Source: Paraburkholderia sp. BCC1884
GTDB lineage: Bacteria; Pseudomonadota; Gammaproteobacteria; Burkholderiales; Burkholderiaceae
DNA length: 64,000 bases
Direction: 5' to 3'
NCBI RefSeq assembly: GCF_900996225.1
Contig: NZ_CAAJGL010000068.1
Coordinates: 1,674,001 to 1,738,000, forward strand
Translations under genes and position numbers: made by a program
In this document: one piece after another, positions 35,212 to 44,738 of the stretch
Position numbering within the stretch: the first letter of the stretch is position 1
How the letters are laid out: the number at the start of each line of letters is the position of its first letter
The notes under the pieces: model-generated
The model's database searches: none
The model's input: the letters and a program-made list of their open reading frames with translations, nothing else
Told to the model about the DNA's origin: nothing

Positions 35212-36318
35212 ATGAGACTACACACAAAATTGATGGCGGCTCTCGCGGTCGCGAGTCCGCTGGCTTACGGTCAAACCAGCGTGGAACTGTATGGCCGACT
35301 CGACGCCGGCCTCGAATACCTGAATCACATCAACAATAGCGCGGGCGGCAGTTCGACGCGCTGGAGCGCGGAAGGCGGCGACTGGGGCACCAGCATGCTC
35401 GGCCTCAAGGGCAACGAAGATCTGGGCGGCGGCCTGAATGCGATCTTCAACCTCGAAACCGGTCTGCAGGTGATGAACGGCACGACGAGCGGCGGGCGGC
35501 TCTGGTCGCGGCGCGCGTTCGTGGGCCTGAAGAGCGAAGAGTGGGGCACGCTGCAGGCCGGGCGCAATCTGTTTATCGACAGCGACGGCGTCTGGGAATT
35601 CGACCCGTTCGTGCAGCAGGCATTTTCGTCGGCCTCGCTCGTGCGCGGGCGCAACTGGCAGCAGACCAGCAACAACATCGAATATCACAGCCCGGTATTC
35701 TGGGGCTTCGACGTGCAGGGGCAATACTCGTTCGGCAATCAGCCGGGCGCGTTCAACAGCGGCGCGACGGGCGAATACGGCCGCTCGGACGGCATCATGC
35801 TGACCTATCATTCCACGCTGTTCGACGTGCGCGGTATCTACGACGAACTGCGCGACAGCAACGGCCGTTTCACCAATATCTTCCAGGCATCGCGCGAATA
35901 TTTCGTGGGCGCGAACGTGCATTTCGACGCCGTGAAGATCCAGGGCGCCTATACGCACTACGCCGCGCCGGACTCGCCGATCGGCGTGGCCGACAGTGCC
36001 GATCACTACTGGCTCGGCGCGACCTACAACTTCCAGCCGCGCTGGGCCGTGACCGCGGGCGGCTTCTACATCAAGGTCGGCGACGGTTCGGGCGACGTCT
36101 CTCACGACCCGTCCGGTCACGCGATGATGTACGTGCTCGGCACCACCTACAACCTGTCCAAGCGCACCTTCCTGTACGGCACGGTGGGCTACGTGAACAA
36201 CGGCAAGAACTCGGACTTCTCGCTCGAGGCGTCGCCGCGCGATGCGTCGAACAACACGAGTCCGCTGGTCGGGCAATCGCAGACCGGCGCATATGTCGGG
36301 ATGCTGCATCAGTTCTAG
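35212..36318 (+). CDS. Outer-membrane porin (Gram-negative porin type 4)
   Basis: 368 residues from ATG 35212. Signal peptide ends at about residue 20 (LAVASPLAYG). Mature N-terminus QTSVELYGRLDAGLEY is typical of Burkholderia/Neisseria-type trimeric porins, with RRAFVGLKSEEWGTLQAGRN around residue 100, and the final residue is Phe, the signal for barrel assembly. It lets small hydrophilic solutes into the periplasm. It lies 120 bases ahead of the glucose dehydrogenase operon and may supply its sugar. Confidence 0.95.
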   Translation: MRLHTKLMAALAVASPLAYGQTSVELYGRLDAGLEYLNHINNSAGGSSTRWSAEGGDWGTSMLGLKGNEDLGGGLNAIFNLETGLQVMNGTTSGGRLWSRRAFVGLKSEEWGTLQAGRNLFIDSDGVWEFDPFVQQAFSSASLVRGRNWQQTSNNIEYHSPVFWGFDVQGQYSFGNQPGAFNSGATGEYGRSDGIMLTYHSTLFDVRGIYDELRDSNGRFTNIFQASREYFVGANVHFDAVKIQGAYTHYAAPDSPIGVADSADHYWLGATYNFQPRWAVTAGGFYIKVGDGSGDVSHDPSGHAMMYVLGTTYNLSKRTFLYGTVGYVNNGKNSDFSLEASPRDASNNTSPLVGQSQTGAYVGMLHQF

Positions 36319-36440
36319 ACCTGCATGGGCGGCATGAAACGTGCTGTGTGCTGCGACGCTCGCGGCACGGATCGCGTTGCGTCGCGACTGCGCCGAACTG
36401 AATAAGTATTGAAGAACGCCTCACAAGGGAAAAACAACCA

Positions 36441-36944
36441 TTGACTCCACAAGACTCTCACGGCGAATTCGCCGCGAGCGGTGAAGCGTCGAGCATGACG
36501 CGCCGCCGCTGGCTGCAAGGCGCCCTCGCGTTGACCGTGGCGGGCCTGACCGGTTCGCTTACGCTCACGGCACTCGCCGACGACACCTCCGCCGTGCCGC
36601 TCGACGCCTTCATGACCCTGTCGCAGTCGCTGACCGGGCGGCCTACGCTGGATCGCGACGTGGGCACGCGCCTGCTGGCCGCGTTGCAGAAAGCCGCGCC
36701 CGATCTCGCGCAGCAGTTGCCGAAGCTGGCGGGCGCACTGGCCGCCGGTTCCGCCGACGCGACTCAACAGGCGCTCGCACTGAAAATCATAGAAGCCTGG
36801 TATCTCGGCACGGTCGACAACGCCGTGATCACCTACGAACAGGCGCTGATGTACGACGTGGTTTCCGACACGCTGATCGTCCGGTCGTACTGCCCCAACA
36901 AGCCCGGCTTCTGGGCCGCGAAACCCATCGAAAGGCAAAGCTAA
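36441..36944 (+). CDS. FAD-glucose dehydrogenase gamma (small, Tat-exported) subunit
   Basis: 167 residues. Twin-arginine signal MTRRRWLQGALALTVAGL starting near residue 19, so the subunit carries its partner through the Tat system. The C-terminal segment KIIEAWYLGTVDN...YEQALMYDVV is the conserved part of sugar-dehydrogenase small subunits. Start TTG at 36441 has AAGGGA about ten bases ahead; an ATG at 36495 directly before the Tat motif is the alternative. First gene of a gamma-alpha-beta operon; the next start follows after two bases. Confidence 0.92.
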   Translation: MTPQDSHGEFAASGEASSMTRRRWLQGALALTVAGLTGSLTLTALADDTSAVPLDAFMTLSQSLTGRPTLDRDVGTRLLAALQKAAPDLAQQLPKLAGALAAGSADATQQALALKIIEAWYLGTVDNAVITYEQALMYDVVSDTLIVRSYCPNKPGFWAAKPIERQS

Positions 36945-36946
36945 GC

Positions 36947-38569
36947 ATGGCGGATGCACAACAGAAAAACGACCAGGCCGATGTCGTCGTGGTCGGCTCG
37001 GGCGTGGCGGGCGCGATCGTCGCGCATCAGATGGCGCTCGCGGGCAAGTCCGTGATTCTCCTCGAAGCCGGTCCGCGCATGCCGCGCTGGGAAATCGTCG
37101 AACGCTTTCGCAACCAGTTCGACAAATCGGATAACTCCGCACCGTATCCGTCGAGCGCGTGGGCGCCGCATCCGGAATACGGTCCGCCGAACAATTATCT
37201 GATTCTGAAGGGCGAGCACAAATTCAACTCGCAGTACATTCGCGCGGTGGGCGGCACGACGTGGCACTGGGCGGCGTCCGCGTGGCGCTTCATGCCGAAC
37301 GACTTCAGGATGAAGACCGTGTACGGCGTGGGCCGCGACTGGCCGATGCAATACGAGGAGCTGGAAACGTACTATCAGCGCGCCGAAGAAGAACTCGGCG
37401 TATGGGGTCCGACGGACGAAGAACTCGGCTCGCCGCGCAGCCAGCCGTATCCGATGGCGCCGCTGCCGCTCTCGTATAACGAGCAGACCATCAAGGGCAA
37501 GCTCAACGCGTTCGACTCGCACTATCACGTGGTGACCGAACCGGTGGCGCGCAACAGCCGTCCGTACGACGGCCGCCCGACCTGCTGCGGCAATAACAAC
37601 TGCATGCCGATCTGTCCGATCGGCGCGATGTACAACGGCATCGTGCACGTCGAGAAAGCGGAGCAGGCCGGCGCGAAGCTGATCGACAACGCCGTGGTCT
37701 ACAAACTCGAAGTTGGCCCGGATAAGCGCATCACCGCCGCGCTCTACAAAGACCCGCAAGGCGCCGAGCATCGCGTGGAAGGCAAGTACTTCGTGCTGGC
37801 CGCGAACGGCATCGAAACGCCGAAGATCATGCTGATGTCCACCAGCCACGATTTCCCGAACGGTGTGGGCAATAGCTCCGACATGGTGGGCCGCAACCTG
37901 ATGGATCACCCCGGCACCGGCGTGACCTTCTACGCGGACGAAAAACTGTGGCCCGGCCGTGGTCCGCAGGAAATGACCTCGCTGATCGGTTTCCGCGACG
38001 GCGCATTCCGCTCGACCGAAGCGGCCAAGAAGATCCATTTGTCGAACCTGTCGCGTATCGATCAGGAAACGCAGAAGATTTTCAAGCAGGGCAAGCTGAT
38101 CAAACCGGCTGACCTGGACGCACAGATTCGCGACCGTTCGGCGCGCTTCGTCGAATTCGACTGCTTCCACGAAATCTTGCCGGCGCCCGAGAATCGCATC
38201 GTGCCGAGCAAGACGGAAGCGGACGCGATCGGCATTCCACGCCCCGAGATCACCTACCGCATCGACGATTACGTGAAGCGCGGTGCCGCGCACACCCGCG
38301 AGGTCTACGCGAACGCGGCGAAAGTGCTGGGCGGCACCGAGATCGAGTATCAGGACGAATTCGCGCCGAACAACCACATTACCGGCGCGACCATCATGGG
38401 CAGCGATCCGCGCGATTCGGTGGTCGACAAGCATTGCCGCACGTTCGATCACCCGAACCTGTTTATCTCCAGCAGCGCGACGATGCCGACCGTGGGCACC
38501 GTCAATGTGACGCTGACGATTGCCGCGCTCGCATTGCGCATGGCCGACCAGTTGAAGAAGGAAGTTTGA
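36947..38569 (+). CDS. FAD-dependent glucose dehydrogenase alpha subunit (GMC family)
   Basis: 540 residues. Oxidises glucose or related aldoses in the periplasm with FAD. Rossmann start DVVVVGSGVAGAIVAHQM (12-29). Four cysteines Cys213, Cys214, Cys219 and Cys223 in CCGNNNCMPICPIGAMYNG match the 3Fe-4S cluster known from the B. cepacia enzyme, which passes electrons to the cytochrome subunit. Active-site region FAPNNHITGATIMG and a C-terminal TMPTVGTVNVTLTIAALALR complete the GMC fold. No signal of its own: exported with the gamma subunit. Confidence 0.96.
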   Translation: MADAQQKNDQADVVVVGSGVAGAIVAHQMALAGKSVILLEAGPRMPRWEIVERFRNQFDKSDNSAPYPSSAWAPHPEYGPPNNYLILKGEHKFNSQYIRAVGGTTWHWAASAWRFMPNDFRMKTVYGVGRDWPMQYEELETYYQRAEEELGVWGPTDEELGSPRSQPYPMAPLPLSYNEQTIKGKLNAFDSHYHVVTEPVARNSRPYDGRPTCCGNNNCMPICPIGAMYNGIVHVEKAEQAGAKLIDNAVVYKLEVGPDKRITAALYKDPQGAEHRVEGKYFVLAANGIETPKIMLMSTSHDFPNGVGNSSDMVGRNLMDHPGTGVTFYADEKLWPGRGPQEMTSLIGFRDGAFRSTEAAKKIHLSNLSRIDQETQKIFKQGKLIKPADLDAQIRDRSARFVEFDCFHEILPAPENRIVPSKTEADAIGIPRPEITYRIDDYVKRGAAHTREVYANAAKVLGGTEIEYQDEFAPNNHITGATIMGSDPRDSVVDKHCRTFDHPNLFISSSATMPTVGTVNVTLTIAALALRMADQLKKEV

Positions 38570-38571
38570 AC

Positions 38572-39852
38572 GTGCTGAAAAAGACCTTTTTCTGGCTGCT
38601 CGCCGGTGCGGTCGCGCTGCCCGCGTTGGCGCAGGCCGATACGAGTAGCAACGATGCAGCGCTCATCAAACGCGGCGAATATCTGGCGACCGCCGGCGAT
38701 TGCATGGCCTGCCACAGCACCGTGAAGGGCAAGCCGTTTGCCGGCGGCCTGCCGCTCAAAGTGCCGATGCTCGGCACGATCTATTCGAGCAACATCACGC
38801 CCGACATGCAGACGGGTATCGGTTCGTGGACGCTGCGGGACTTCGATCGCGCGGTGCGCCAGGGCGTATCGAAAGACGGCCATAACCTTTATCCGGCGAT
38901 GCCGTACGTGTCCTACGCAAAGGTCAGCGACGACGACGTAAAAGCGCTCTACGCGTATTTCCGCTACGGCGTCGCGCCGGTCAATGCAACGACGCACGCA
39001 AGCGACATTCCGTGGCCGCTCGACATGCGCTGGCCGCTGACCCTATGGAACTGGGCGTTCCTGAAGAGCGGTCCCTACCAGGCCAGATCGAATCAGAGCG
39101 TGGAATGGAATCGTGGTGCGTACCTCGTTCAAGGGCTCGCCCATTGCAGCACGTGTCACACGCCACGCGGTTTCGCGATGCAGGAGCAGGCGCTCGATGA
39201 AACCGGCAGCGGTTTCCTGAGCGGCTCGGTGCTGGCCGGATGGGAGGGTTACAACATCACCTCCGCTACCGACAGCGGCATCGGCAACTGGACGCATGCG
39301 CAACTCGTGCAGTATCTGCAAACCGGCAGCGTGCCGGGTGTCGCGCAGGCGGCGGGGCCGATGGGCGAGGCGGTCGAGCACAGCTTCTCGAAGATGAGCG
39401 ACGCCGATATCGCCGCGATTGCCACCTACGTCCACACGGTTCCGGCCGTGAGCAACGGCAGCACGCAAGCGCGAAGCGCGTGGGGCAAACCGTCCACGGA
39501 TGTCACGCGTTTGCGCGGCGTGGCACTTGCAGACGGCACCCTCGACCCGGCCCGCCTGTACCTGGGCAACTGCGCGACCTGCCACCAGGCGCAAGGCAAG
39601 GGCACGCCGGACGGCTACTATCCGCCGCTGCTGCATAACTCCACGGTGGGTGCGTCGAACCCGGGCAATCTGGTGCAGGTGATCCTGCATGGCGTGCACC
39701 GCAAGACCGCGGGCAACGACGTCGGCATGCCGGCCTTCGCCACGGAGTTGAACGACGCGCAGATTGCCGCGCTGACCAACTACGTGACGAAACAGTTCGG
39801 CAATCCGGCGGCAACGCAGGTGAGCGATAAGGACGTCGCGAAGCTGCGGTGA
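38572..39852 (+). CDS. Tri-heme cytochrome c, FAD-glucose dehydrogenase beta subunit
   Basis: 426 residues from GTG 38572, two bases after the alpha stop. Signal peptide FFWLLAGAVALPALAQA. Three c-type heme sites: Cys44-Met-Ala-Cys47-His48, Cys192-Ser-Thr-Cys195-His196 and Cys334-Ala-Thr-Cys337-His338, each followed by a Met-containing loop. It takes electrons from the Fe-S cluster of the alpha subunit and passes them to ubiquinone or the respiratory chain. Convergent with the YdeP-type gene, with 21 bases between the stops. Confidence 0.96.
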   Translation: MLKKTFFWLLAGAVALPALAQADTSSNDAALIKRGEYLATAGDCMACHSTVKGKPFAGGLPLKVPMLGTIYSSNITPDMQTGIGSWTLRDFDRAVRQGVSKDGHNLYPAMPYVSYAKVSDDDVKALYAYFRYGVAPVNATTHASDIPWPLDMRWPLTLWNWAFLKSGPYQARSNQSVEWNRGAYLVQGLAHCSTCHTPRGFAMQEQALDETGSGFLSGSVLAGWEGYNITSATDSGIGNWTHAQLVQYLQTGSVPGVAQAAGPMGEAVEHSFSKMSDADIAAIATYVHTVPAVSNGSTQARSAWGKPSTDVTRLRGVALADGTLDPARLYLGNCATCHQAQGKGTPDGYYPPLLHNSTVGASNPGNLVQVILHGVHRKTAGNDVGMPAFATELNDAQIAALTNYVTKQFGNPAATQVSDKDVAKLR

Positions 39853-39873
39853 GCGCAGCGTCCACCTGCCGTA

Positions 39874-42231
39874 TCAGGCGGCGACTTGCCGGGTCGCCGC
39901 CGACTTGCGCAGTCTGACCGGAATCGACTTCGAGGCCGGCACCAGACTCGACTTTGCATGATGCGAGAGCGGAATCAGCCGGTTGCATTCCGGGTAGTAG
40001 CCCATGATGCAGCCCACTGGAATATCGAATGCGTGGACATGCATGCCGTCGATCTCGCGCGCCACGCCGTCGTCCGACACCGTGGAAATGCAGACCGCGT
40101 CGCCCTCGGCGAAGCCGAGTCGGGTCAGGTCTTCGCCATTCATCAACAATACCTCGCGTGTGCCGTGCACGCCGCGAAAGCGGTCGTCCAGACCATAGAC
40201 GCTGGTGTTGAACTGGTTGTCCCCGCGCGTCGTCATCAGGCGTAATACGTCGGGGTCGCTGGAGGGCATATCGGCGTCCTCATCGAGCGTGTCGGGCAGG
40301 ATGAAATTCGCCTTGCCAGTCTGCGTTTTCCACTCGCGTTTGCAGGCCGCGAGCGGACGGTGGAAACCGCCTGGTTGCCTGAAGCGCTGGTTGAAGTCCT
40401 TGAACTGGTCGGGATAGGTGCGTTCGATCGCCTCGCGCACCAGACCGTAATCGTCGACCCACGCTTGCCAGTCCACTTTGGGATTGGGCGGCAGTAACGC
40501 CTGGGCAATCCCGGCGACGATCGCCGGCTCCGACAGCAGTGTCTCGCTCGCCGGTTCGGTGAGCCCGTGCGAGCCGTGCACGCAGGCCGTGCTGTCTTCC
40601 ACGCTGACCCATTGCTCGCCGCTCGCCTGGCGGTCGATTTCGATGCGCCCGAGACAGGGCAGCAGATAAGCCACTTCGCCATGCAGCAGGTGACTGCGGT
40701 TGAGTTTGGTGGCGATCTGCACGCTCAGCCGCAGGCGCGACCATGCTGGGTCCATCACGTGATGATCGGGAATCGCCACCTGAAAATTGCCGCCCAAACC
40801 GATGAAGGCCTTGACGGTGCCGTCGAGCACGCCCTGGCAGGCTTCGACCGTGCTCAGGCCTTTGTCGCGCGGCGGCTCGAAACCGTAGAGTTCCTGGAGT
40901 TTGTCGAGCGGCGCCAGTTCGGGCTTTTCCGTGATGCCGACCGTGCGTTGGCCTTGCACGTTCGAATGTCCACGAATCGGACAGATACCCGCGCCAGGCC
41001 GGCCAATGTTGCCGCGTAACAGCAGCAGATTCATCAGCATCTGCACGTTATGCACGCCGCTGCGGTGCTGGGTGATGCCCATGCCATACAACACCATGGC
41101 GGCGTTCGCCTGCGCGTAGACGTGCGCGGCGTCGGCAAGCGCCGCGCGGCTCAGTTGCGAGCGCGCTTCGATCTCGTCCCAGGTCATCGCACGCATCGCG
41201 TCGGCGAACGTCTCGAAGCCGTGCGTGTGCTCGGCGATAAATGCGGCGTCGAGAATGCGCGGCGCGTGCTGACGCTGGGCCTCGTCGTCCCATTCGATCA
41301 GATATTTGCAAAGCCCGGCGATGGCCGCCGCGTCGCCGCCGATTTTCAACTGGTGGTACTGCGTGCTGATCTGCGTCTGCGCGGGCGAAAGCATTTCCAG
41401 CGGCGATTGCGGATTGGCGAAACTGACCAGCCCGCGCTCCTTGATCGGATTGAAAGTGATGATCTCGACGCCGCGTTTGCGGGCGTCCTGCAATTGATGC
41501 AGCATGCGCGGCGCGTTGGTCCCGGTGTTGTGGCCGAAGAACAGCATGCAGTCGGTATGCGCGAAGTCCTCGAGTTGTACGGTGCCGACCGGAACGCCGA
41601 TGCTCTTCGGCAAGCCGACCGAGGTGCTTTCGTGACACATGTTCGAACTGTCGGGCAGATTGTTGGTGCCGTAGAGACGCGCCAGCAACGCATACATGTA
41701 AGAGGTTTCGAGCGATGCCCGCCCCGATGCATAGAACACCGCCTCGTTGGGATCGAGCGCCTGCAGTTCTTTCGCGATCTCCGCGAAGGCGTGTTGCCAG
41801 GTCGTGGGGACGTAGCGATCGGTGGCGGCGTCCCAGCGCATCGGCGCGGTGAGCCGGCCACGCGACTCCAGTTCGAGGCCGGTCCACGTGCGCAATTCGC
41901 TCAACGTATGGTCGGCGAAGAAATCCGCGCCGACGCGTTTGGTGGTGATTTCCCAAGCCGTCGCTTTCGCGCCGTTTTCGCAGAACTCGAACAGATGCGG
42001 ATCGGCGGGTTTGGCCCACGAGCAGCTGACGCAGGCAAAGCCATCGGGCTTGTTCTGATGGGCGAGCACCCGGCTGCCGTTGACGGCCACGTGTTGCTGC
42101 ACGAGGATCGTCGCGACTGCCTTGAGCGACCCCCAGCCGCCCGCCGGATTCCGGTACGCCCTGATCGGCGTGCCGTCGGGCTCGTTTGCCGGAACGACTT
42201 GCGGGCCTCGCTCTTCGGTACTCGTGCTCAT
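39874..42231 (-). CDS. FdhF/YdeP-family molybdopterin oxidoreductase
   Basis: 785 residues, single-subunit relative of formate dehydrogenase alpha. Segments typical of the family: FACVSCSWAKP, then FEFCENGAKATAWE, YASGRASLETSYMYALLARL, the Mo-ligand Cys in NMCHESTS, and GMGITQHRSGV. The N-terminal cysteines (CxxC plus one further Cys) do not form the full four-Cys Fe-S site of FdhF. E. coli YdeP is linked to acid tolerance; the reaction of this family is not settled. Its start overlaps the stop of the small acidic protein gene in ATGA. Confidence 0.93.
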   Translation of the reverse strand: MSTSTEERGPQVVPANEPDGTPIRAYRNPAGGWGSLKAVATILVQQHVAVNGSRVLAHQNKPDGFACVSCSWAKPADPHLFEFCENGAKATAWEITTKRVGADFFADHTLSELRTWTGLELESRGRLTAPMRWDAATDRYVPTTWQHAFAEIAKELQALDPNEAVFYASGRASLETSYMYALLARLYGTNNLPDSSNMCHESTSVGLPKSIGVPVGTVQLEDFAHTDCMLFFGHNTGTNAPRMLHQLQDARKRGVEIITFNPIKERGLVSFANPQSPLEMLSPAQTQISTQYHQLKIGGDAAAIAGLCKYLIEWDDEAQRQHAPRILDAAFIAEHTHGFETFADAMRAMTWDEIEARSQLSRAALADAAHVYAQANAAMVLYGMGITQHRSGVHNVQMLMNLLLLRGNIGRPGAGICPIRGHSNVQGQRTVGITEKPELAPLDKLQELYGFEPPRDKGLSTVEACQGVLDGTVKAFIGLGGNFQVAIPDHHVMDPAWSRLRLSVQIATKLNRSHLLHGEVAYLLPCLGRIEIDRQASGEQWVSVEDSTACVHGSHGLTEPASETLLSEPAIVAGIAQALLPPNPKVDWQAWVDDYGLVREAIERTYPDQFKDFNQRFRQPGGFHRPLAACKREWKTQTGKANFILPDTLDEDADMPSSDPDVLRLMTTRGDNQFNTSVYGLDDRFRGVHGTREVLLMNGEDLTRLGFAEGDAVCISTVSDDGVAREIDGMHVHAFDIPVGCIMGYYPECNRLIPLSHHAKSSLVPASKSIPVRLRKSAATRQVAA

Positions 42232-42485
42232 GCTGACTCCTGCCGGATGAATGCGGCTGCAACGATTGCGGCGCTGAGGGGCGGCGCCTCGGCGGGCGGG
42301 TCGCCCTCGGGTGTTTGAGCTGGATCGCTGACCGGGTCGTCGTCGGGTTGGCGCTCGGGGTCGGAGGCGGGCAGAGGTGCGTCCGGGTCGCCCTCAGGCG
42401 GCATCGGCGTGTGTAGCCGCAGGTGAAGCTGGTGGCGTGTGTACCGGTTGCTCGTGCTCGTCGATAGTTTCATGGCCGTCTCCAT
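42228..42485 (-). CDS. Small acidic Pro/Asp-rich protein coupled to the YdeP-type gene
   Basis: 85 residues from ATG 42485, with CAGGAGA shortly ahead. The first 25 residues are basic and His-containing (NRYTRHQLHLRLHTP). The rest is Pro/Asp/Glu-rich and surely disordered, with DPDAPLPASDPERQPDDDP as an example. The stop overlaps the oxidoreductase start by four bases, so it is translated with it. I know no family. Perhaps a maturation or docking partner. Confidence 0.62.
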   Translation of the reverse strand: METAMKLSTSTSNRYTRHQLHLRLHTPMPPEGDPDAPLPASDPERQPDDDPVSDPAQTPEGDPPAEAPPLSAAIVAAAFIRQESA

Positions 42486-42702
42486 GGGTCTCCTGAAGCC
42501 CTGCGCAACAGCCATGCCACGGATGCTTCTTCGGCTGTCAACCGGCGCGCCAGCCCCGGCGCACGGCGTGTGGAACGGGCCTTGCTCGATCAGCTGGCGG
42601 CAGGTATGCGATACGGCGCCGACACGCGTGCGATCGCTCCGATCGCAGCGATGGAACTGACATGACGCACTGATAGCAGGTGCAGGGATAAGGGAAAGAA
42701 AA

Positions 42703-42948
42703 ATGGCGCGACATAAGGCCGATGTTGCTGACGATAACTTCGAGATTTACGCCAGCTATCACGGAACAGGCGACGGCCGTTACGTAGGTGGACTGAAGGT
42801 TGTCAGAAAAGCAGACCGGAGGATTCTGTTCCCGTTCGACGGTGCGCCCGAGATCGGGCCCTACGCCACGGCCGACGAAGCGCGCCGCGCCGCGATCGAC
42901 TATGGTCGCGAGATCGTGGCGGCGGATCGCGCCGCGCCGGAGAATTGA
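42703..42948 (+). CDS. Small conserved-looking protein, function unknown
   Basis: 81 residues: DDNFEIYASYHGTGDGRYVG, then GLKVVRKADRRILFPFDGAP and a helical end with DEARRAAIDYGREIV. It reads as a compact beta-beta-alpha fold of a type common in Burkholderiaceae small proteins (possibly the group annotated DUF6723, which I cannot verify). GGGAAAG precedes the ATG. Divergent from the acidic small protein; an inverted repeat GCGATC-gctcc-GATCGC lies at 42630-42646 in the space between. Confidence 0.68.
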   Translation: MARHKADVADDNFEIYASYHGTGDGRYVGGLKVVRKADRRILFPFDGAPEIGPYATADEARRAAIDYGREIVAADRAAPEN

Positions 42949-42985
42949 GCGAACTCCGCCGGCGCGCCTGACCGCCGCCCGGACT

Positions 42986-43222
42986 TCAAGGCATGCCGCC
43001 GAGCGACGGCGAAATCGTACTGCCACGGGCTGGGTCGTCGGGATGCTCATCGGGCACCGTGGGCCGCGCCGACAAGGGGGGATGGCTGCGGTAGCAACTG
43101 TCGATCGAGGTATCGGCTAGGCAACGCTGAAATGCGTCGGCGTCGTCCTTCCTGGCAAATGTGCACAGCGTGCGTTCAACCTGCACTTCGGTATCGGACA
43201 CGCGAATCGTGGTGATCGTCAT
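42986..43222 (-). CDS. Small protein, function unknown
   Basis: 78 residues from ATG 43222, chosen for its AGGAGA ribosome site; the frame is open to 43264. The first 50 residues look folded (MTITTIRVSDTEVQVERTL, then FARKDDADAFQRCLADTS) with three Cys. The last 25 are Pro/Ser-rich. Convergent with the gene at 42703. No family recognised. Confidence 0.58.
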   Translation of the reverse strand: MTITTIRVSDTEVQVERTLCTFARKDDADAFQRCLADTSIDSCYRSHPPLSARPTVPDEHPDDPARGSTISPSLGGMP

Positions 43223-43376
43223 GGGGTTCTCCTTTTTACAAAAATGATCCAGACCTCCACCCATGGCGCCGCAACGGCTGTGCCCATCGGCAGGTGCGTC
43301 GCACTACAATTGTTTTACCGGGCGGGGACCGGATGTTGCTGCACATGACTTAGTCCCCCAGATCGAGGAGATCGAC

Positions 43377-43670
43377 ATGCAAGAGCAAAACAGTCAATCG
43401 TCTACGCAGGCGGACCCGAACCCGGCGGCATCGCGCGACCCGTTCGAGGTGAGCGAAGAGGTGAAGGCACGCAACAAGCCGAGCGGCACGCACTACATCG
43501 AGCCCAGCCCGCTTGGCATCGAGCCGGTCGAGCAAACCGGCGTGGACAAGGCCACGAATCCGCCGCGCTCCAGCGAGCGCCCGACGCAATCGCCGGAAGT
43601 GCCGCTCGGCACGGGTAACCATGGCGAGCCTGCGGGCGGCGGCGGGCGCGAATCGCAGCGCAAGGTCTGA
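43377..43670 (+). CDS. Small hydrophilic protein, function unknown
   Basis: 97 residues from ATG 43377 with GAGGAG shortly ahead. Polar, Pro/Ser/Gln/Glu-rich, with no hydrophobic stretch and no Cys, so probably disordered. A central block, KARNKPSGTHYIEPSPLGIE, could be a short conserved motif. Function not readable. Confidence 0.6.
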   Translation: MQEQNSQSSTQADPNPAASRDPFEVSEEVKARNKPSGTHYIEPSPLGIEPVEQTGVDKATNPPRSSERPTQSPEVPLGTGNHGEPAGGGGRESQRKV

Positions 43671-43912
43671 CGCCACTCACCGCGCGCGAGCGCTTGCTGC
43701 CAATCAAGTGCGGTAGACGGCCCCCATACCTTCATATGTTTGCAAAATTCGTCCATCGACCTGGCGCGGCACGTCGTGTGGCGCTCGCACGCGCACGCGC
43801 CGAGGCGGGCGCGCTTTATGCGGCATCGGATGACTCGCCCGATGCTTTCACCGCCCTCGCGCACGGCGACCCGCGGCTGCAAGCCGGGCATCCGGACGCA
43901 CAGGAGCAAACC

Positions 43913-44461
43913 ATGTTCAACGATTCAAAGCACGGCTTCGACGCGGCGCAGACCGAGTACGAAGCGTTCATGCTGCCGCCCCACGACTGGGTACCGAACA
44001 ATCGCCGGTTGCCGGTCGTGATTTACCGGCATGTGCTGACGCCCGACAGCGGCGACCTCGCCGCTGCCTTCGAAATCCTGTTCGAGCGCAACGAGTGGCC
44101 GCCGCAATGGCGAGACGGCATTTTCGACTATCACCATTTCCACGCGACGGCACACGAAATTCTCGGTGTGACCGGCGGTTCGGCGCAGGTAATCATCGGC
44201 GGCCCCGGCGGCAGAGTCATCACGATCGCCGCCGGCGACGCGCTGCTTTTGCCGGCCGGCACCGGCCATTGCCTGCAATCGTTCGCACGGCATTTTCGGG
44301 TGGTGGCGGGTTACCCGGAGGGCCAGCAATGGGATATCCGTCGCGAAGCCCTCACACCGGACGAGCAAACGGCCATGGAGGCCTTGCCGTTTCCGCTACT
44401 GGACCCCATCGACGGCCGGCAGGGGCCGCTCGTCGAACATTGGCTGGGCGGCGCGGTCTGA
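43913..44461 (+). CDS. Cupin-domain protein (YjlB-like)
   Basis: 182 residues from ATG 43913, picked because CAGGAG sits six bases ahead; the frame is open to 43694, but the extra residues are basic and family-unlike. The cupin barrel has YHHFHATAHEILGVTGGSAQ (His-rich metal site) and, later, GDALLLPAGTGHCLQ. These match the two cupin motifs of YjlB-type proteins. Enzymatic function is unknown. Confidence 0.85.
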   Translation: MFNDSKHGFDAAQTEYEAFMLPPHDWVPNNRRLPVVIYRHVLTPDSGDLAAAFEILFERNEWPPQWRDGIFDYHHFHATAHEILGVTGGSAQVIIGGPGGRVITIAAGDALLLPAGTGHCLQSFARHFRVVAGYPEGQQWDIRREALTPDEQTAMEALPFPLLDPIDGRQGPLVEHWLGGAV

Positions 44462-44738
44462 TCGCTGCTGGCCATGTGCAAGTCGCGTACACGTCGCGCA
44501 GGTATGTCGAGGATGTGTCGAGCGACTTCGCAAGCCCCTTGAAAGATCCGGGCTTCCTCGTCGAACGGCGGCATGTGTGCCGGATGTAACGCGCCGTGCA
44601 GAGTTGCGCGCATCGGCGCATCATCGGTGAGCCTGGCAGCGGTACCTCATGCATTCTTCCTCACGAACAACGGTTGGCCGGTGCGCGGAAAGCCTCGCGT
44701 TGCGGTCACATTTTTAACCGCCGAACAAGGAGTGTCCC

